The notes beneath the pieces were generated by a model. It made no database searches. It was not told the DNA's origin and saw only the letters and a list, made by a program, of their open reading frames with translations. The position numbers and the translations under genes are program-made. DNA of 64,000 nucleotides from Streptomyces sp. NP160 (GTDB taxonomy: Bacteria; Actinomycetota; Actinomycetes; Actinomycetales; Quadrisphaeraceae): assembly GCF_006335115.1 (NCBI RefSeq), contig NZ_VDMJ01000005.1, positions 130,145 through 194,144 of the forward strand, in the 5' to 3' direction. This document shows positions 16,891-29,718 of the stretch, piece by piece (the stretch's first letter is position 1; each line of letters begins with the position of its first letter).

Positions 16891-19137
16891 ATGCGCGGCA
16901 GCGAGCAGCGGCACAGCCTCCTCGCCGAGCCCGCCCCGGGGGCGACGGACCCGTCCGCAGCGCCGCCGCGGCCCCGCACCGAGGCCCTGCCGCTCGCGAC
17001 GCCGCACAGCGCGGCGGCGCCCGGGACGGCCACGCTGCCCACGGACCCCCGCGTCCAAAGGGCGCTGCTGGACGCCGGCCTCGCCTCGAACGGCGCCACG
17101 CTCGTCGTGGCCCGCCCTGACGGCAGCACCGGCCTCGAGCGGGCCGTGGTGCTGTGGGCCAACCCCGCGGCCGGTGACCTGCTCCGCACCGACGCCGGTG
17201 AGCTGGTCGGACGAGAGGTCGGCAGCATCCTCGTCCGGCCGGCGGACGGCGAGCTCCGCCCCGAGGTCCTGCGCCCCACCCGGCCGGCCCGCGTCCCGGT
17301 GGCCGTGCGCACCGCAGCGGGGGACGCCGCCGAGGTGGAGCTCACCAGCACGCCCTCGCCCACCACAGGGCTGTGGGCGCTCGTGCTGGTGCGCTCGGGC
17401 ACGCCGACCGAGCGCCTCGCGCAGGAGCAGGCCAGCGCGCAGGAGCGCCGCTTCGAGACGCTCGTCCGCCACAGCCCGGTGCCGACCATCATCTCCGAGG
17501 CCGGGCTGCGCCTGGCCCACGTCAACGACGCCTTCTGCGAGCTCCTCGGCCTCCCGCACGAGGAGCTGCTGGGCCTGGCGTGGACCGCGTGCGTGCGCGG
17601 CGACGACCTGCCCGACGTGCTGGCCTGCGCGGAGCGGGCGCTGGGCGGTGAGCCGGCCCAGGCCGAGGTCCGGCTGGTCCGCGCCGACGGCCAGGAGCGC
17701 TGGGTGCTCGTCCGCCTCGCTCCCGCCGCCAGCCCCGGGCACGGCGCGGGGTTCGTGGGCACCGTCGAGGACTTCACCGACCGCCGCGCCTTCGAGATGG
17801 AGCTGGCCCACCAGGCCCGCCACGACGCGCTGACGGGACTGCCCAACCGCACCGCCCTGGAGGAGGAGGTCGCGGCGCGCCTGCGCGCCGCCGACGGCGC
17901 GGACGCCGACTCCTCGCCGATGACCTGCCTGTTCCTCGACCTCGACAACTTCAAGGTGGTCAACGACAGCCTGGGCCACGAGAGCGGTGACCGGCTGCTG
18001 GTGGCGGTGGCCCAGCGGCTGCGCGCCGCCGTCCGCCCCGACGACCTCGTGGCCCGCTGGGGCGGCGACGAGTTCGTGGTGCTGCTCGAGGCCACCACCG
18101 ACGACGCCGCCGCCCTCGCGCTGGCGGAGGGGCTCCTGGCCCGCCTCGGCGAGGCCCTGGCGGTGGACGGGCTGCCCTCCACGGTCTCCGCCAGCATCGG
18201 CGTGGCGCGCGCGACGGGGCCCCACCTCAGCGCCGAGCAGCTGCTGCAGGACTGCGACATCGCCATGTACCGGGCCAAGGCCGCGGGACGCAACCGCGTC
18301 GCGCTCTGCGACGCCGCGGCCCGCGACGAGGCCCACGACGCGCTGGCCCTGACGATCGACCTGCAGCGGGCGCTGCGGGACCGCTCGCTGCGGGTGGCCT
18401 ACCAGCCGGTGGTCCACCTGGGCGACGCCACGGCCCTGCCGGCCGTGGAGGCGCTGGTCCGCTGGGACCACCCCCTGCGCGGCCCGGTCCCGCCCGAGCA
18501 GCTGGTCCGCACCGCCGAGGCCAACGGCCTCGTCGACGAGCTGGGCCTGTTCGTGCTGGAGGAGGCCTGCGGCCAGATGGTGCGCTGGCGCGAGGAGCTG
18601 GGCCCGGCCGCCCCGCAGAAGGTGAACGTCAACCTCTCCGCCATCCAGCTGTCCTCCCGCGGGGTCGTCGACGAGGTCGCCCGGGTGCTCGCGCGCACCG
18701 GTCTGGCGGCGTCGCAGCTGTGCCTGGAGGTCACCGAGACGGCGCTCGTGCACGACCGGGACGCCAGCCGCGACCGCCTGCTGCGGCTGCGGGCGATGGG
18801 CGTGTCGGTGGCCCTCGACGACTTCGGCACCGGCTACTCCTCGCTGGCGTACCTGCGCCAGCTGCCGGTCGACTACCTCAAGGTGGACCGGTCGTTCGTG
18901 GAGGAGCTGCGCCGGGGGCACCCGGAGGTGGCCTCCGCGGTGATCGGCCTGGCCCGCAGCCTGGGGCTGGTGGCCGTGGCCGAGGGCGTCGAGCACGCCG
19001 AGCAGGCCGAGGCGCTGCGCGCCCTGGGAGCCGAGCTCGTGCAGGGCTGGCTGTACGGGCGCGCCATGGCCCCCGCCGACCTGGTCGCGTGGCGCCGCGA
19101 CGTGCGCCCCCTGCGCCCCACCGGGGGCGCGCCGTGA
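16891..19137 (+). CDS. PAS-GGDEF-EAL cyclic-di-GMP turnover protein
   Basis: A 748-aa cytosolic c-di-GMP enzyme. A Pro/Ala-rich N-terminus is followed by a PAS-like region (about 60-165), a second PAS domain (about 185-305), GGDEF (about 310-475) and EAL (about 490-740). GGDEF has [11 protein letters not shown] intact, with [10 protein letters not shown] and [11 protein letters not shown] keeps all key motifs: [43 protein letters not shown] and AEGVEH. Both diguanylate cyclase and phosphodiesterase activity are therefore possible. There is no membrane segment. The stop overlaps the HDOD gene (GTGA). Confidence 0.93.
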   Translation: MRGSEQRHSLLAEPAPGATDPSAAPPRPRTEALPLATPHSAAAPGTATLPTDPRVQRALLDAGLASNGATLVVARPDGSTGLERAVVLWANPAAGDLLRTDAGELVGREVGSILVRPADGELRPEVLRPTRPARVPVAVRTAAGDAAEVELTSTPSPTTGLWALVLVRSGTPTERLAQEQASAQERRFETLVRHSPVPTIISEAGLRLAHVNDAFCELLGLPHEELLGLAWTACVRGDDLPDVLACAERALGGEPAQAEVRLVRADGQERWVLVRLAPAASPGHGAGFVGTVEDFTDRRAFEMELAHQARHDALTGLPNRTALEEEVAARLRAADGADADSSPMTCLFLDLDNFKVVNDSLGHESGDRLLVAVAQRLRAAVRPDDLVARWGGDEFVVLLEATTDDAAALALAEGLLARLGEALAVDGLPSTVSASIGVARATGPHLSAEQLLQDCDIAMYRAKAAGRNRVALCDAAARDEAHDALALTIDLQRALRDRSLRVAYQPVVHLGDATALPAVEALVRWDHPLRGPVPPEQLVRTAEANGLVDELGLFVLEEACGQMVRWREELGPAAPQKVNVNLSAIQLSSRGVVDEVARVLARTGLAASQLCLEVTETALVHDRDASRDRLLRLRAMGVSVALDDFGTGYSSLAYLRQLPVDYLKVDRSFVEELRRGHPEVASAVIGLARSLGLVAVAEGVEHAEQAEALRALGAELVQGWLYGRAMAPADLVAWRRDVRPLRPTGGAP

Positions 19138-19997
19138 CGTCCGCCGCGCCGGCGGCTGGGGCGACGGACCCCGGGGAGGCGCTCGAGCGCGCCGAGGCGG
19201 CGCTGGAGGCGCTGGTGGGCGTCGTCGACGAGCTGGCCTCCCGCCGGCCCGTGGCGGCGCGCCTGGTGACGATGACCGGCGACAGCTCCGTCGGCTCCGC
19301 CGAGCTCGCCGCGGTGCTGGTCGGGGACGTCGCGCTGACCGCCCGCGTGACGCGCCTGGCCAACAGCACCTTCTACGGGCTCAGCGGGCGGGTCCGCACC
19401 GTCCCCTTCGCCGTGACGGTGGTCGGGTTCGCCGCCGTGCGCGCGATGGCCGCCACGGCCGCTGCCGGGGCCGACACCGGCGGGCTGCTCCCCGAGGACG
19501 CCTGGGCCCGGTCGGAGGCGGCCGCGGTCGCGAGCAGCGAGCTGGCGCCGCTGTTCGGCGTCCCGGGTCCCGACGCGTTCTGCCTGGGGCTCCTCGCGGG
19601 CCTGGGGCGGGCGGTGCTCGCCCACCACGACCCGGCCGGCTACCGGGCGCTGCTCGACGACGACGACGTGCGGCGCGGCGGGCGCCGCGGGCTGCTGTCC
19701 GCCGAGCGGGCCGCGTTCGGCGTGGCCCACACGCAGGTCTCCGCCGCGGCGCTGTCCGCCTGGCGCTTCCCCCGCGAGATGCCCGAGGCGCTGCACCTGG
19801 TGGACGCGCCGGCGGCCTCGGGGGCGCGCTCGACGCCCTGGTCGCGCTGCCTGGCCACGGCCCTGGAGGCCGTGGAGCGGTCGGCGTCACCCGGCGCCGA
19901 CCAGCAGGCGGCCCCCCTGCTCTCCGCCGGCGCGGTGGACGAGGCCCGGCTGGACGCGGTCGCCGCGCGCCTGACCCGCAGCGCACCGGCGTCCTGA
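19134..19997 (+). CDS. HDOD domain signalling protein
   Basis: A 287-aa protein with an HDOD domain (about 25-220), an HD-related output domain without catalytic metal ligands. Visible features are [33 protein letters not shown] and the [17 protein letters not shown] helix. GTG 19134 overlaps the GGDEF-EAL stop, so the proteins are made together, and the HDOD protein may be an effector or partner of c-di-GMP signalling. No ligand can be assigned. Confidence 0.8.
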   Translation: MTSAAPAAGATDPGEALERAEAALEALVGVVDELASRRPVAARLVTMTGDSSVGSAELAAVLVGDVALTARVTRLANSTFYGLSGRVRTVPFAVTVVGFAAVRAMAATAAAGADTGGLLPEDAWARSEAAAVASSELAPLFGVPGPDAFCLGLLAGLGRAVLAHHDPAGYRALLDDDDVRRGGRRGLLSAERAAFGVAHTQVSAAALSAWRFPREMPEALHLVDAPAASGARSTPWSRCLATALEAVERSASPGADQQAAPLLSAGAVDEARLDAVAARLTRSAPAS

Positions 19998-20049
19998 CCA
20001 CCGGCGATCGAGACCCCCGGGGCCCCGCGCGCGGCGGGCAGCGGCCACG

Positions 20050-22782
<2,733 letters not shown>

Positions 22783-22794
22783 GCCTGACCCGAG

Positions 22795-23304
22795 TCACAC
22801 CCGCGGCACCGCCGACCCGGTGCCGCGGGTGTGCTCGAAGATGATGCTGGTGCGGGTGGAGGACACCTCCGCCCGCGTGGACAGCCCGTCCGCCACGAGG
22901 TCGCGCAGCGCGGCGGAGTCGGCGGTGGCCACGTGCAGGAGGAAGTCCTCCTCGCCGCCGAGGAAGAAGACGCTCAGCACGCCCGGCAGGGCGCGGACGT
23001 GCTCGGTGAACTCGCGCAGCCTGCCGCGGGCGCCGCCGTGCAGCCGCACGGCGACCATGGCCTGCAGCGAGGCGCCGACGGCCTCCAGGTCCACCGCGGC
23101 GTGGTAGCCCGTGACGACACCGCGGCGCTCCAGCTCGCGCAGCCGCACCGACGCCGTCGAGGGCGCCACCCCCGCGCGCCGGGCCAGCTCCGCGCCGGGC
23201 GTGCGGGCGTCGCGGCGCAGCGCCTCGACGATCGTCCTGTCGACGTCGGTCAGGGGTGGTCTCGGGCGAAGGTCGTTCGGCACAGGTGCATCATCCTCGA
23301 ACAT
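22795..23304 (-). CDS. aldR: Lrp/AsnC-family regulator, probable AldR
   Basis: A 169-aa Lrp/AsnC regulator: an N-terminal winged helix ([36 protein letters not shown]) and a C-terminal RAM ligand-binding domain (about 75-155). Divergent transcription from alanine dehydrogenase is the arrangement of mycobacterial aldR, so it probably activates ald when alanine is present. ATG 23304 is chosen, though GTG 23283 inside the same frame is an alternative. Candidate binding repeats lie in the shared promoter. Confidence 0.88.
   Translation of the reverse strand: MFEDDAPVPNDLRPRPPLTDVDRTIVEALRRDARTPGAELARRAGVAPSTASVRLRELERRGVVTGYHAAVDLEAVGASLQAMVAVRLHGGARGRLREFTEHVRALPGVLSVFFLGGEEDFLLHVATADSAALRDLVADGLSTRAEVSSTRTSIIFEHTRGTGSAVPRV
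22796..22833. terminator. Terminator between ppc and aldR
   Basis: A 16-bp perfect stem, CACACCCGCGGCACCG with its complement, closes a 6-nt loop. It starts inside the aldR stop codon and lies 14 nt past the ppc stop, serving both convergent genes. Confidence 0.7.
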
Positions 23305-23337
23305 CCGTGAGGATCCCTGGTGCCGGTCCGAGGATCC
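23293..23337. promoter_or_regulatory. Repeated GAGGATCC sites between aldR and ald
   Basis: GAGGATCC occurs at 23309-23316 and 23330-23337, exactly 21 bp apart, and the reverse-complement-like ATCCTCGA lies at 23293-23300. Helically phased repeats in the divergent promoter fit the multi-dimer binding of Lrp-type regulators. Confidence 0.5.
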
Positions 23338-23397
23338 TGCGACGTTGGGGCCCGGCAGCGCGCCGAACGGGTCGGCGCCTGGAGCAGGAGGTCTGGC

Positions 23398-24528
23398 GTG
23401 TCGTCTGCACCGCTCGTCGTCGGGGTCCCCACCGAGGTCAAGGACAACGAGAACCGGGTCGCGCTCCAGCCCGACGGCGCCGCCGAGCTGGTCCACCACG
23501 GCCACCGCGTGCTGGTGCAGGCCGGGGCCGGAGCCGGCTCCCGCTTCACCGACGCCGAGTTCGCGGCCGCGGGCGCCGAGGTGCTGGACGGCGCCGACGC
23601 CGTCTTCGCCGCGGCCGACCTCATCGTCAAGGTCAAGGAGCCCGTCGCCTCCGAGCACCACCGCTTCCGCGAGGGCCAGCAGCTGTTCACCTACCTGCAC
23701 CTCGCTGCGGACCGGGACCTCACCGACTTCCTCCTGGCCCGCCGCATCGACTCCATCGCCTACGAGACGGTCCAGACCCCCGACGGCCGCCTCCCGCTGC
23801 TCACCCCCATGAGCGAGGTCGCCGGCCGCATGGCCGTGCAGGCCGCGGCGCACCACCTCGAGAGCCCCGCGGGCGGGTCGGGGGTGCTGCTGGGGGGCGT
23901 CCCCGGCACGCCCGCGGCCAAGGTCACCATCATCGGAGGGGGCGTCTCCGGCACCGAGGCCGCCAAGATCGCCGTGGGGATGCGCGCCATCGTGCGGGTC
24001 TTCGACACCAACCCGTCCCGCCTGGCGTACCTGTCCGACGTCTTCGAGGGCCGCCTCGACCTCGTGACGCCCAACCGCACGCGGCTGGCCCAGTACGTGG
24101 CCGAGTCCGACGTGCTCATCGGCGCCGTGCTCGTGCCGGGCGCCAGGGCCCCCAAGATCGTGAGCCGCGAGATGATCGCCTCCATGCGCCCGGGCAGCGT
24201 CGCCGTCGACATCGCCATCGACCAGGGCGGCTGCTTCGAGACCAGCCGCCCCACCACGCACGCCGATCCGACGTACGTGGAGGAGGGCGTCGTGCACTAC
24301 TGCGTGGCCAACATCCCCGGCGCCGTCGCGCGCACCTCCACCCTCGCGCTGACCTCGGCCACGCTGCCGCACCTCGTCACCGTGGCGGACCGCGGCGTGC
24401 GCGGCGCCGCCCAGGCCTCGCCCGCCCTGGCCAAGGGCCTGACCACGCTGGACGGCCAGCTGGTGAGCGCCCCGGTGGCCGCCGCCCACGGCCTCCCGCT
24501 CGGCGACGCGGCCGCGCTGCTCGGCTGA
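23398..24528 (+). CDS. ald: Alanine dehydrogenase
   Basis: A 376-aa NAD-dependent alanine dehydrogenase interconverting L-alanine and pyruvate plus ammonia. Catalytic residues in the standard positions are Arg20 (NENRVAL), Lys80 (VKVKEP) and His101 (TYLHLA). The Rossmann loop is [20 protein letters not shown] 23398 follows AGGAGG at six bases. The neighbouring Lrp/AsnC gene is the likely regulator, and the enzyme fits nitrogen use or redox balancing under low oxygen. Confidence 0.96.
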   Translation: MSSAPLVVGVPTEVKDNENRVALQPDGAAELVHHGHRVLVQAGAGAGSRFTDAEFAAAGAEVLDGADAVFAAADLIVKVKEPVASEHHRFREGQQLFTYLHLAADRDLTDFLLARRIDSIAYETVQTPDGRLPLLTPMSEVAGRMAVQAAAHHLESPAGGSGVLLGGVPGTPAAKVTIIGGGVSGTEAAKIAVGMRAIVRVFDTNPSRLAYLSDVFEGRLDLVTPNRTRLAQYVAESDVLIGAVLVPGARAPKIVSREMIASMRPGSVAVDIAIDQGGCFETSRPTTHADPTYVEEGVVHYCVANIPGAVARTSTLALTSATLPHLVTVADRGVRGAAQASPALAKGLTTLDGQLVSAPVAAAHGLPLGDAAALLG

Positions 24529-24534
24529 GACGGC

Positions 24535-24577
24535 GTGCGGCCGCCTGCGCCCCCGCGCGGGGCGCGGGCAGCCGCAC
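24535..24577 (+). terminator. Terminator after ald
   Basis: GTGCGGC pairs with GCCGCAC around a GC-rich inner stem (TGCGCCC with GGGCGCGGGCA), 6 nt after the ald stop. Confidence 0.6.
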
Positions 24578-24665
24578 CCGCTCAAGGAGGGGTGTCTGCC
24601 GACCGATGGACAGTGTGCAGCGGAGCGCACCAGCTGCGGCACCACCGCACCACCGGGAGACACCC

Positions 24666-26252
24666 GTGATCCACCGCTTCGCCGACCTGCGCATCGCGCA
24701 CAAGCTCTTCGCCGGGTTCGGCGCCGTCTGCCTCCTGCTGGCGGTGATCAGCGGCCTGGCGCTGACGCGTCTGTCGCAGGCGCAGCAGAACCTCGATGAG
24801 CTGGCCACCTCCGGCCTGGTCTCCGTCGACACGGCGGACCGGTCGGCCACCGCCCTGCTCCTGGTCCGCTTCGACGTCGCGAACCTCGCCCTGGCCAAGA
24901 CCCCCGACGCCCTGGCGAAGGCCACGGCCGCGCTGCAGAGCGACGACGCCGCCCTCGACACGGCCTGGAAGGCCTACCTGGAGAGCGGGCCGTCCTCGAC
25001 TCGCGAGCAGCAGGAGGCCTTCACCTCCGCGCTGGTCCAGTACCGGGCCGCCACGGCCAAGCTGGTGCCGCTCGCCGAGGCCGGCGACACGGAGGGGTTC
25101 ATCGCCGTGCGCGAGCAGGAGGCCACCCCTCCCGCGAAGGCCGCCTTCGCCGCCGTCGACGCCATCACCGAGACCGAGGTCAGCACGGCCGCCCAGATGG
25201 CCGTCGACGGTCGCAGCGCCTACCGGTCCTCGGTGCTCGTGGTGTCCACGTGCGCCCTCGCCGCGCTGCTGCTGGCCGCGGCGATGGCCGTGGTCGTGGC
25301 GCGCTCGGTGACGCGACCGCTGTCCAAGGTCGTCACCGTCATGACCGACGTCGCCGCGGGCCGCCTGGACCGCCGCGTGGAGCTGACCACCAAGGACGAG
25401 CTCGGCCAGCTCGCCGCCGCCGTCGACACGACCGTGGCCACCCTGGGCACCGCCATGCGCGACATCGCCGCCGAGGCCCGCTCCCTGGCCTCCGCCTCGA
25501 CGTCCCTGTCCAGCGTCGCGGCCCAGATCTCCTCCGGTGCCGAGCAGGCCGCCGCCCAGACCCAGGTGGTCTCCGCCGCCTCCGAGCAGGTCACCGCCTC
25601 CATCTCCACCGTCGCCGCGGCTGGCGAGGAGATGACCGCCGCCATCGCCCAGATCGCCTCGGCCACCACCGACGCCTCCGCCATGGCCGCCTCCGCCGTG
25701 ACCGCCGCGGGCTCCGCGGGTGGCGCCATCGAGCGCCTCGGGGTCTCCTCCCGCGAGATCGGCGACGTCGTCAAGCTCATCACGTCCATCGCCGAGCAGA
25801 CCAACCTCCTCGCGCTGAACGCCACCATCGAGGCCGCCCGCGCGGGTGAGCTCGGCAAGGGCTTCGCCGTCGTCGCCGGCGAGGTCAAGGAGCTGGCCCG
25901 CCAGACCGCGCAGGCCACCGAGGAGATCATCGGCAAGGTCAACGCCACCCAGGCCGACACCGCCTCGGCCGCCTCGGCGGTCACCCACATCAGCGACATC
26001 ATCGGTCGCATCGACGAGGTGCAGGCGACCATCGCCGCCGCCGTCGAGGAGCAGTCCGCGACGACGTCGGAGATGGTCCGCAACGTCACTGAGATCTCCA
26101 CCGGCTCCGCGCAGATCTCGGCGAACGTCTCCGACATCGCCCGCGGCACCGACCAGAACCGCGAGGGCGCCGGCCACACCGCCGCCACCGCCAGCGCCCT
26201 GGCCACCTCGGCCGGCGCGCTGCAGGAGCTGACCGGGCGCTTCACCGTCTGA
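24666..26252 (+). CDS. Methyl-accepting chemotaxis protein
   Basis: A 528-aa transmembrane chemoreceptor. TM1 spans about 10-33, a four-helix-bundle sensor about 35-195, TM2 about 190-215 ([24 protein letters not shown]), HAMP about 215-270, and the signalling coil follows to the end. The hairpin tip is conserved: [21 protein letters not shown] with [18 protein letters not shown] 24666 follows GGGAGA and gives the usual [16 protein letters not shown]-terminus. An upstream ATG at 24606 is possible, since AAGGAGG lies 15 nt before it. No che genes are in the window. Confidence 0.92.
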   Translation: MIHRFADLRIAHKLFAGFGAVCLLLAVISGLALTRLSQAQQNLDELATSGLVSVDTADRSATALLLVRFDVANLALAKTPDALAKATAALQSDDAALDTAWKAYLESGPSSTREQQEAFTSALVQYRAATAKLVPLAEAGDTEGFIAVREQEATPPAKAAFAAVDAITETEVSTAAQMAVDGRSAYRSSVLVVSTCALAALLLAAAMAVVVARSVTRPLSKVVTVMTDVAAGRLDRRVELTTKDELGQLAAAVDTTVATLGTAMRDIAAEARSLASASTSLSSVAAQISSGAEQAAAQTQVVSAASEQVTASISTVAAAGEEMTAAIAQIASATTDASAMAASAVTAAGSAGGAIERLGVSSREIGDVVKLITSIAEQTNLLALNATIEAARAGELGKGFAVVAGEVKELARQTAQATEEIIGKVNATQADTASAASAVTHISDIIGRIDEVQATIAAAVEEQSATTSEMVRNVTEISTGSAQISANVSDIARGTDQNREGAGHTAATASALATSAGALQELTGRFTV

Positions 26253-26277
26253 GGACCGTCCGCTGACCCGCCCTGCG

Positions 26278-26324
26278 CCACCACCGGGCCCCGGCCGCTG
26301 ACCGCGGCCGGGGCCCCGTGGTGG
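26278..26324 (+). terminator. Terminator after the chemoreceptor gene
   Basis: A 21-bp stem with one mismatch (CCACCAC and GGGCCCCGGCCGC arms) closes a TGACC loop, 25 nt past the stop. Confidence 0.75.
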
Positions 26325-26429
26325 TCGTCCGGCACCGATCGCCGGTGGCGCCTGCGGGGGGCGTCTGCCGGTGCCGTCTCCCTCAACCTCCGCAGCGCCG
26401 CTGGTCAGCGCCCCGACTAGCCTGGCCCG

Positions 26430-27938
26430 GTGCCGACCGACCGCCCAGGACTGCTCGCCTGGGCCCAGCGCTGGTCGGTGAGCCCCGCAGCCGTCGCCGC
26501 CGTGCTGGAGCGGGTGGACGGCGGCCCTGCCGTGCCGCCGTTCTCCGGCTTGCCCGACGGGGTGCGCCGCGAGCTGGTGCGCCTGCCCCTCGCCGCGCTG
26601 TCCCAGCTGCGCGACCTCACCGACTCGACCCCGCTGGCGCACCGCAGCTCTCCCGGGAGCCCGCAGAGGACCTCCCGGAGGGGCGAGGTGCCGGGCCGAG
26701 CACCCGCGGCGGCCTGGTCGGTCCTCGACGCCGTCGACCAGGCCGTCTGCGTGGCCGACGTGCGCGCCCCCGACTCGCCCATCGTCTACGTCAACCCGGC
26801 CTTCACCCGCACCACCGGGTTCTCCGAGGAGGACGTGCTCGGGCGCAACTGCCGCTTCCTGCACGACGGCCTGCTCGACCCCTCGGCCGACGCCGAGCTG
26901 GAGGCGCTCGGCACGTCCTCCGCGGAGGTGGCCGCCGCCGTCCAGCGCATCCGGGACCTGCTCGCCGAGGGCGGGGCCGGCGAGGTGGTGCTGGTCAACC
27001 GCCGCGCGGACGGCCAGCTCTTCGTCAACGAGCTCTCGCTGTCTCCCGTCCTGGGGGCCGACGGCGCCCCCGTCCACTACGTGGCGGTGCAGCGCGACAC
27101 GACCCCGTACGCCGTGGTGCGGCGGGCCCGCGCCGCCCTCGCCGACGAGCTCGACCAGACCGCCCGCGCGGTGCAGGCCAGCCTGGTGCCGGCCACCCTC
27201 CCCGAGCTCCCCGGGTGGCGCATCGCCACCGGCTACCAGCCGGCGACCAGCCCGGACGGTCACCGGGGCGCGGTCAGCGGTGACTTCTTCGACGTCTTCG
27301 CCGGTCCCGCGGGCGCGGGCGGCTCCTGGTACGTCGTCATCGGTGACGTCTCCGGCCGCGGGCCCCGGGCCGCCGCCAGCACCGGCGCGCTCCGCTGGGC
27401 GCTGCGCGGAGCGGCCACCACCCACAGCGAGCCCGCGGCACTGCTCGCCGCTGCGGGAGGAGCCGTGCACGAGGCCCTCGACGACAGGTTCGCCACCGTG
27501 GCCGCCGTGGCGCTGTCGGTCGAGGCCCCGGGCGGGCGGGGGAGCCGGCCCGGGGCGGTGGTGACCCTCGCCCTGGCGGGACACCCCCAGCCGGTGCTCC
27601 TGCCCGCGCACGGCGTCCCGCGCCTGGTCGGACGGCCGGGCACCCTGCTCGGCCCGTTCGCCGAGGTCGAGGTGAGCGAGGTCGAGGTGGAGCTGGCGCC
27701 AGGAGACCAGCTGGTGCTGTACACCGACGGCGTCACCGAGGCGACCGACCCCGGCGGGCGCCAGCTCGACGAGCAGGGCCTGCTCGACCGGCTGGCCGGC
27801 CTGACCGAGCAGGAGCGCCTGGCCCCGGACGCCGCGCAGCGCACCGTCGCCGCCGTGACGGCCGCCGTCACCGACCACGTGGCCGGCGGTCCTGTCGACG
27901 ACCTCACGCTCCTCGTCCTCGCGCGGCCCGCCTCCTGA
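26430..27938 (+). CDS. LOV-domain PP2C/SpoIIE phosphatase (blue-light sensor)
   Basis: A 502-aa protein serine phosphatase of the SpoIIE/RsbU type with a blue-light input. Residues about 95-215 are a LOV-type PAS domain containing NPAFTRTTGFS, then GRNCRFLH with the flavin-adduct Cys141, VNRRADGQLFVNELSLSPV with both flavin-binding Asn, and the terminal Gln in VAVQRDTT. The PP2C domain (about 255-500) has GDFFDVF, VIGDVSGRG, LALAGHPQPVLL and LYTDGVTEA with metal-binding Asp. GTG 26430 lies six bases after TAGCCT (26418-26423), suggesting a leaderless transcript. Light should form a flavin-cysteinyl adduct and change phosphatase output; the target is probably a STAS protein. Confidence 0.9.
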   Translation: MPTDRPGLLAWAQRWSVSPAAVAAVLERVDGGPAVPPFSGLPDGVRRELVRLPLAALSQLRDLTDSTPLAHRSSPGSPQRTSRRGEVPGRAPAAAWSVLDAVDQAVCVADVRAPDSPIVYVNPAFTRTTGFSEEDVLGRNCRFLHDGLLDPSADAELEALGTSSAEVAAAVQRIRDLLAEGGAGEVVLVNRRADGQLFVNELSLSPVLGADGAPVHYVAVQRDTTPYAVVRRARAALADELDQTARAVQASLVPATLPELPGWRIATGYQPATSPDGHRGAVSGDFFDVFAGPAGAGGSWYVVIGDVSGRGPRAAASTGALRWALRGAATTHSEPAALLAAAGGAVHEALDDRFATVAAVALSVEAPGGRGSRPGAVVTLALAGHPQPVLLPAHGVPRLVGRPGTLLGPFAEVEVSEVEVELAPGDQLVLYTDGVTEATDPGGRQLDEQGLLDRLAGLTEQERLAPDAAQRTVAAVTAAVTDHVAGGPVDDLTLLVLARPAS

Positions 27939-28035
27939 GCCGAGCAGCGGCTCGCACGGCGACGGCACGGCCACCGGCACGTCGGTCCGGGTGGCGCGGC
28001 AGGTCGCCCGCGGCCGACCCGGTCTGCCGCCGCGG

Positions 28036-29718
28036 TCACGGCGGTGGCGGCTCGGTGTGCTCGAAGGGGTCGGACCCGAGCTCCTCGCCCCAGGCCAGGT
28101 GCAGCTCCTCGCCGCGGTCCACCCACCCACTGCGCCAGCGCTGCGGCGTGGTGGTGTCCAGCCAGTCGAGCGGCTCCACCCCGCCGGGCGCCCCGCCGTC
28201 CAGGGCCAGCCGCAGCGCCGCGGCCAGGTCGGCGTCGACCGTCTCGGTGCGGGTGGCCGGGTCCACCGAGACGAAGAGCGCGGTGCCCGACCGCGCCACG
28301 AGGTCGAGCAGCTGCCGGTTCTTCGCCCACGGGGTGCCGGGCGTGGAGGGCACGCAGTCGGCGTCCGCGGCGAACAGCGCCCCGTGCTGCGCGAGCCGGA
28401 AGGCGAGGGCGTTGACGCCGGTGCGCCGCGTGCGCGACCAGGTGAGCCCGGAGGTGTCGTCCCCGGTGCGCTGGGCGTGCTCGAGCCCCGCGGCCAGGTG
28501 CCCGACCGTGTTGCACCCCAGGACGACGACGTCGCCCGCGGCCTCGCGCACCGCGCGGTAGAAGCCGACCAGCGCCTCCGCCGTCGTCGTCGACGGGTCG
28601 GCGAGCGGCGGCCCGTCCGCGGCGGGGGAGGCGCCCATCGCGGGACCCCACCGGCCGAGCAGGTCGTACGTGGAGAAGTCGTGCTTGAGCAGCTCGAAGC
28701 CCCAGCCCCGGATCCGGGCGACGTCCTCGCGGACGAGGTCGAGCGCTCCCGGGTGGCTGGGGTCGAGGGCCCAGCCGTCCTGGCGCCGCCCGGGCGTCCC
28801 GCCGGCGGCCGACGCCCGGGCCAGGGCGCCGCCCAGCGCGCCGGAGGGGCGCTCGCGCCGCAGCAGCGGGCGGTACCAGATGCCCGGCCGTGCTCCCTGG
28901 GCGCGGATCGCGGCCGCCGCCTCGGCCAGGTCGGGGAACGTCTGCGGGCGCCCGGCGTCCCACGGCCCGCCGGAGGCGTCCCGCCCGTCCGCGACCCCGT
29001 CGACCGACCAGCCGTCGTCGATGACGCCCCACGGCCGCACCGGGTGGTCCCCGGCCAGGTCGGAGACGGCGCGGGCGTCGCGCACCACGGCGTCCAGCCC
29101 GAAGCCCCGCCCGTAGGCGTAGTACCAGTTGTTGGCGCCCGCCAGCGGCGCCGGCGGCAGCAGCGGGTCGGGGCACTGCAGGTGCGCCAGCGCCCGCTGG
29201 GCGGCGAAGGCGCTGCCGGGACCGCCCTCGGCCGCGGCCGCGACGACCACCGCGGCCGTCGTCGTCCTGCCGCGCAGCTCGACGGGGGCACCTCCGCTGC
29301 GCAGGTCCAGCCACAGGGTGAGGCCGTCGGGGTCGGCGGTCCAGAACGCCATCGCCGCGCCCCGCACCCGCACGCCGTGCCCCTCGGTCCGTCCGGTGCG
29401 CGGGTCGTGCAGGAGCACCGTCCACGGCAGCGGCCGCTCCGGGACGAGCCCCTGCCAGGCGAGGTCGCCGTAGGAGCGCTCCCACGCGTCGCCCAGCACC
29501 CGCACGCCCTGCGGGAGCGGTCGCCGCCAGCGCAGCGCCACGCGGCTGACGCGCTCGGCCGTGACGTCGACGCGCAGCCCCGCGCCGTCCTCCGCCAGGT
29601 CGACGCGCACGCCGACGGCCTCCGGCGGCGCGAACCGGTCGCGCCCCCCGACCTGGGCGCGCACGAGGTCGGGTGCGGCCACCGCCGCGCTGCCGGCACC
29701 GCTCGTCGTCGTGCTCAC
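28036..29718 (-). CDS. Alpha-galactosidase-like glycoside hydrolase (GH36 / clan GH-D)
   Basis: A 560-aa cytosolic hydrolase. After a beta-rich N-terminal domain (about 1-190) comes a TIM barrel (about 195-490). The nucleophile is probably the Asp of FELLKHDFSTYD, and the general acid lies in RTGDDTSG. WGVIDDGW and PGIWYRPLL are further barrel motifs; a beta C-terminal domain ends it. ATG 29718 overlaps the ROK gene stop (ATGA). With the divergent importer the locus looks built for an alpha-galactoside such as melibiose or raffinose; the exact substrate is inferred. Confidence 0.82.
   Translation of the reverse strand: MSTTTSGAGSAAVAAPDLVRAQVGGRDRFAPPEAVGVRVDLAEDGAGLRVDVTAERVSRVALRWRRPLPQGVRVLGDAWERSYGDLAWQGLVPERPLPWTVLLHDPRTGRTEGHGVRVRGAAMAFWTADPDGLTLWLDLRSGGAPVELRGRTTTAAVVVAAAAEGGPGSAFAAQRALAHLQCPDPLLPPAPLAGANNWYYAYGRGFGLDAVVRDARAVSDLAGDHPVRPWGVIDDGWSVDGVADGRDASGGPWDAGRPQTFPDLAEAAAAIRAQGARPGIWYRPLLRRERPSGALGGALARASAAGGTPGRRQDGWALDPSHPGALDLVREDVARIRGWGFELLKHDFSTYDLLGRWGPAMGASPAADGPPLADPSTTTAEALVGFYRAVREAAGDVVVLGCNTVGHLAAGLEHAQRTGDDTSGLTWSRTRRTGVNALAFRLAQHGALFAADADCVPSTPGTPWAKNRQLLDLVARSGTALFVSVDPATRTETVDADLAAALRLALDGGAPGGVEPLDWLDTTTPQRWRSGWVDRGEELHLAWGEELGSDPFEHTEPPPP

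Noticed and set aside
16694-17833. An alternative plus-strand frame over the start of the GGDEF-EAL gene
   Set aside because: Arg/Pro/Ser-rich translation without motifs; the correct frame shows PAS and GGDEF signatures.
24582-29699. A 1705-codon minus-strand frame across the chemoreceptor, phosphatase and galactosidase
   Set aside because: It is antisense to three recognisable genes or in the wrong frame of the galactosidase, and the translation is Gly/Arg/Ala-rich without domain motifs.
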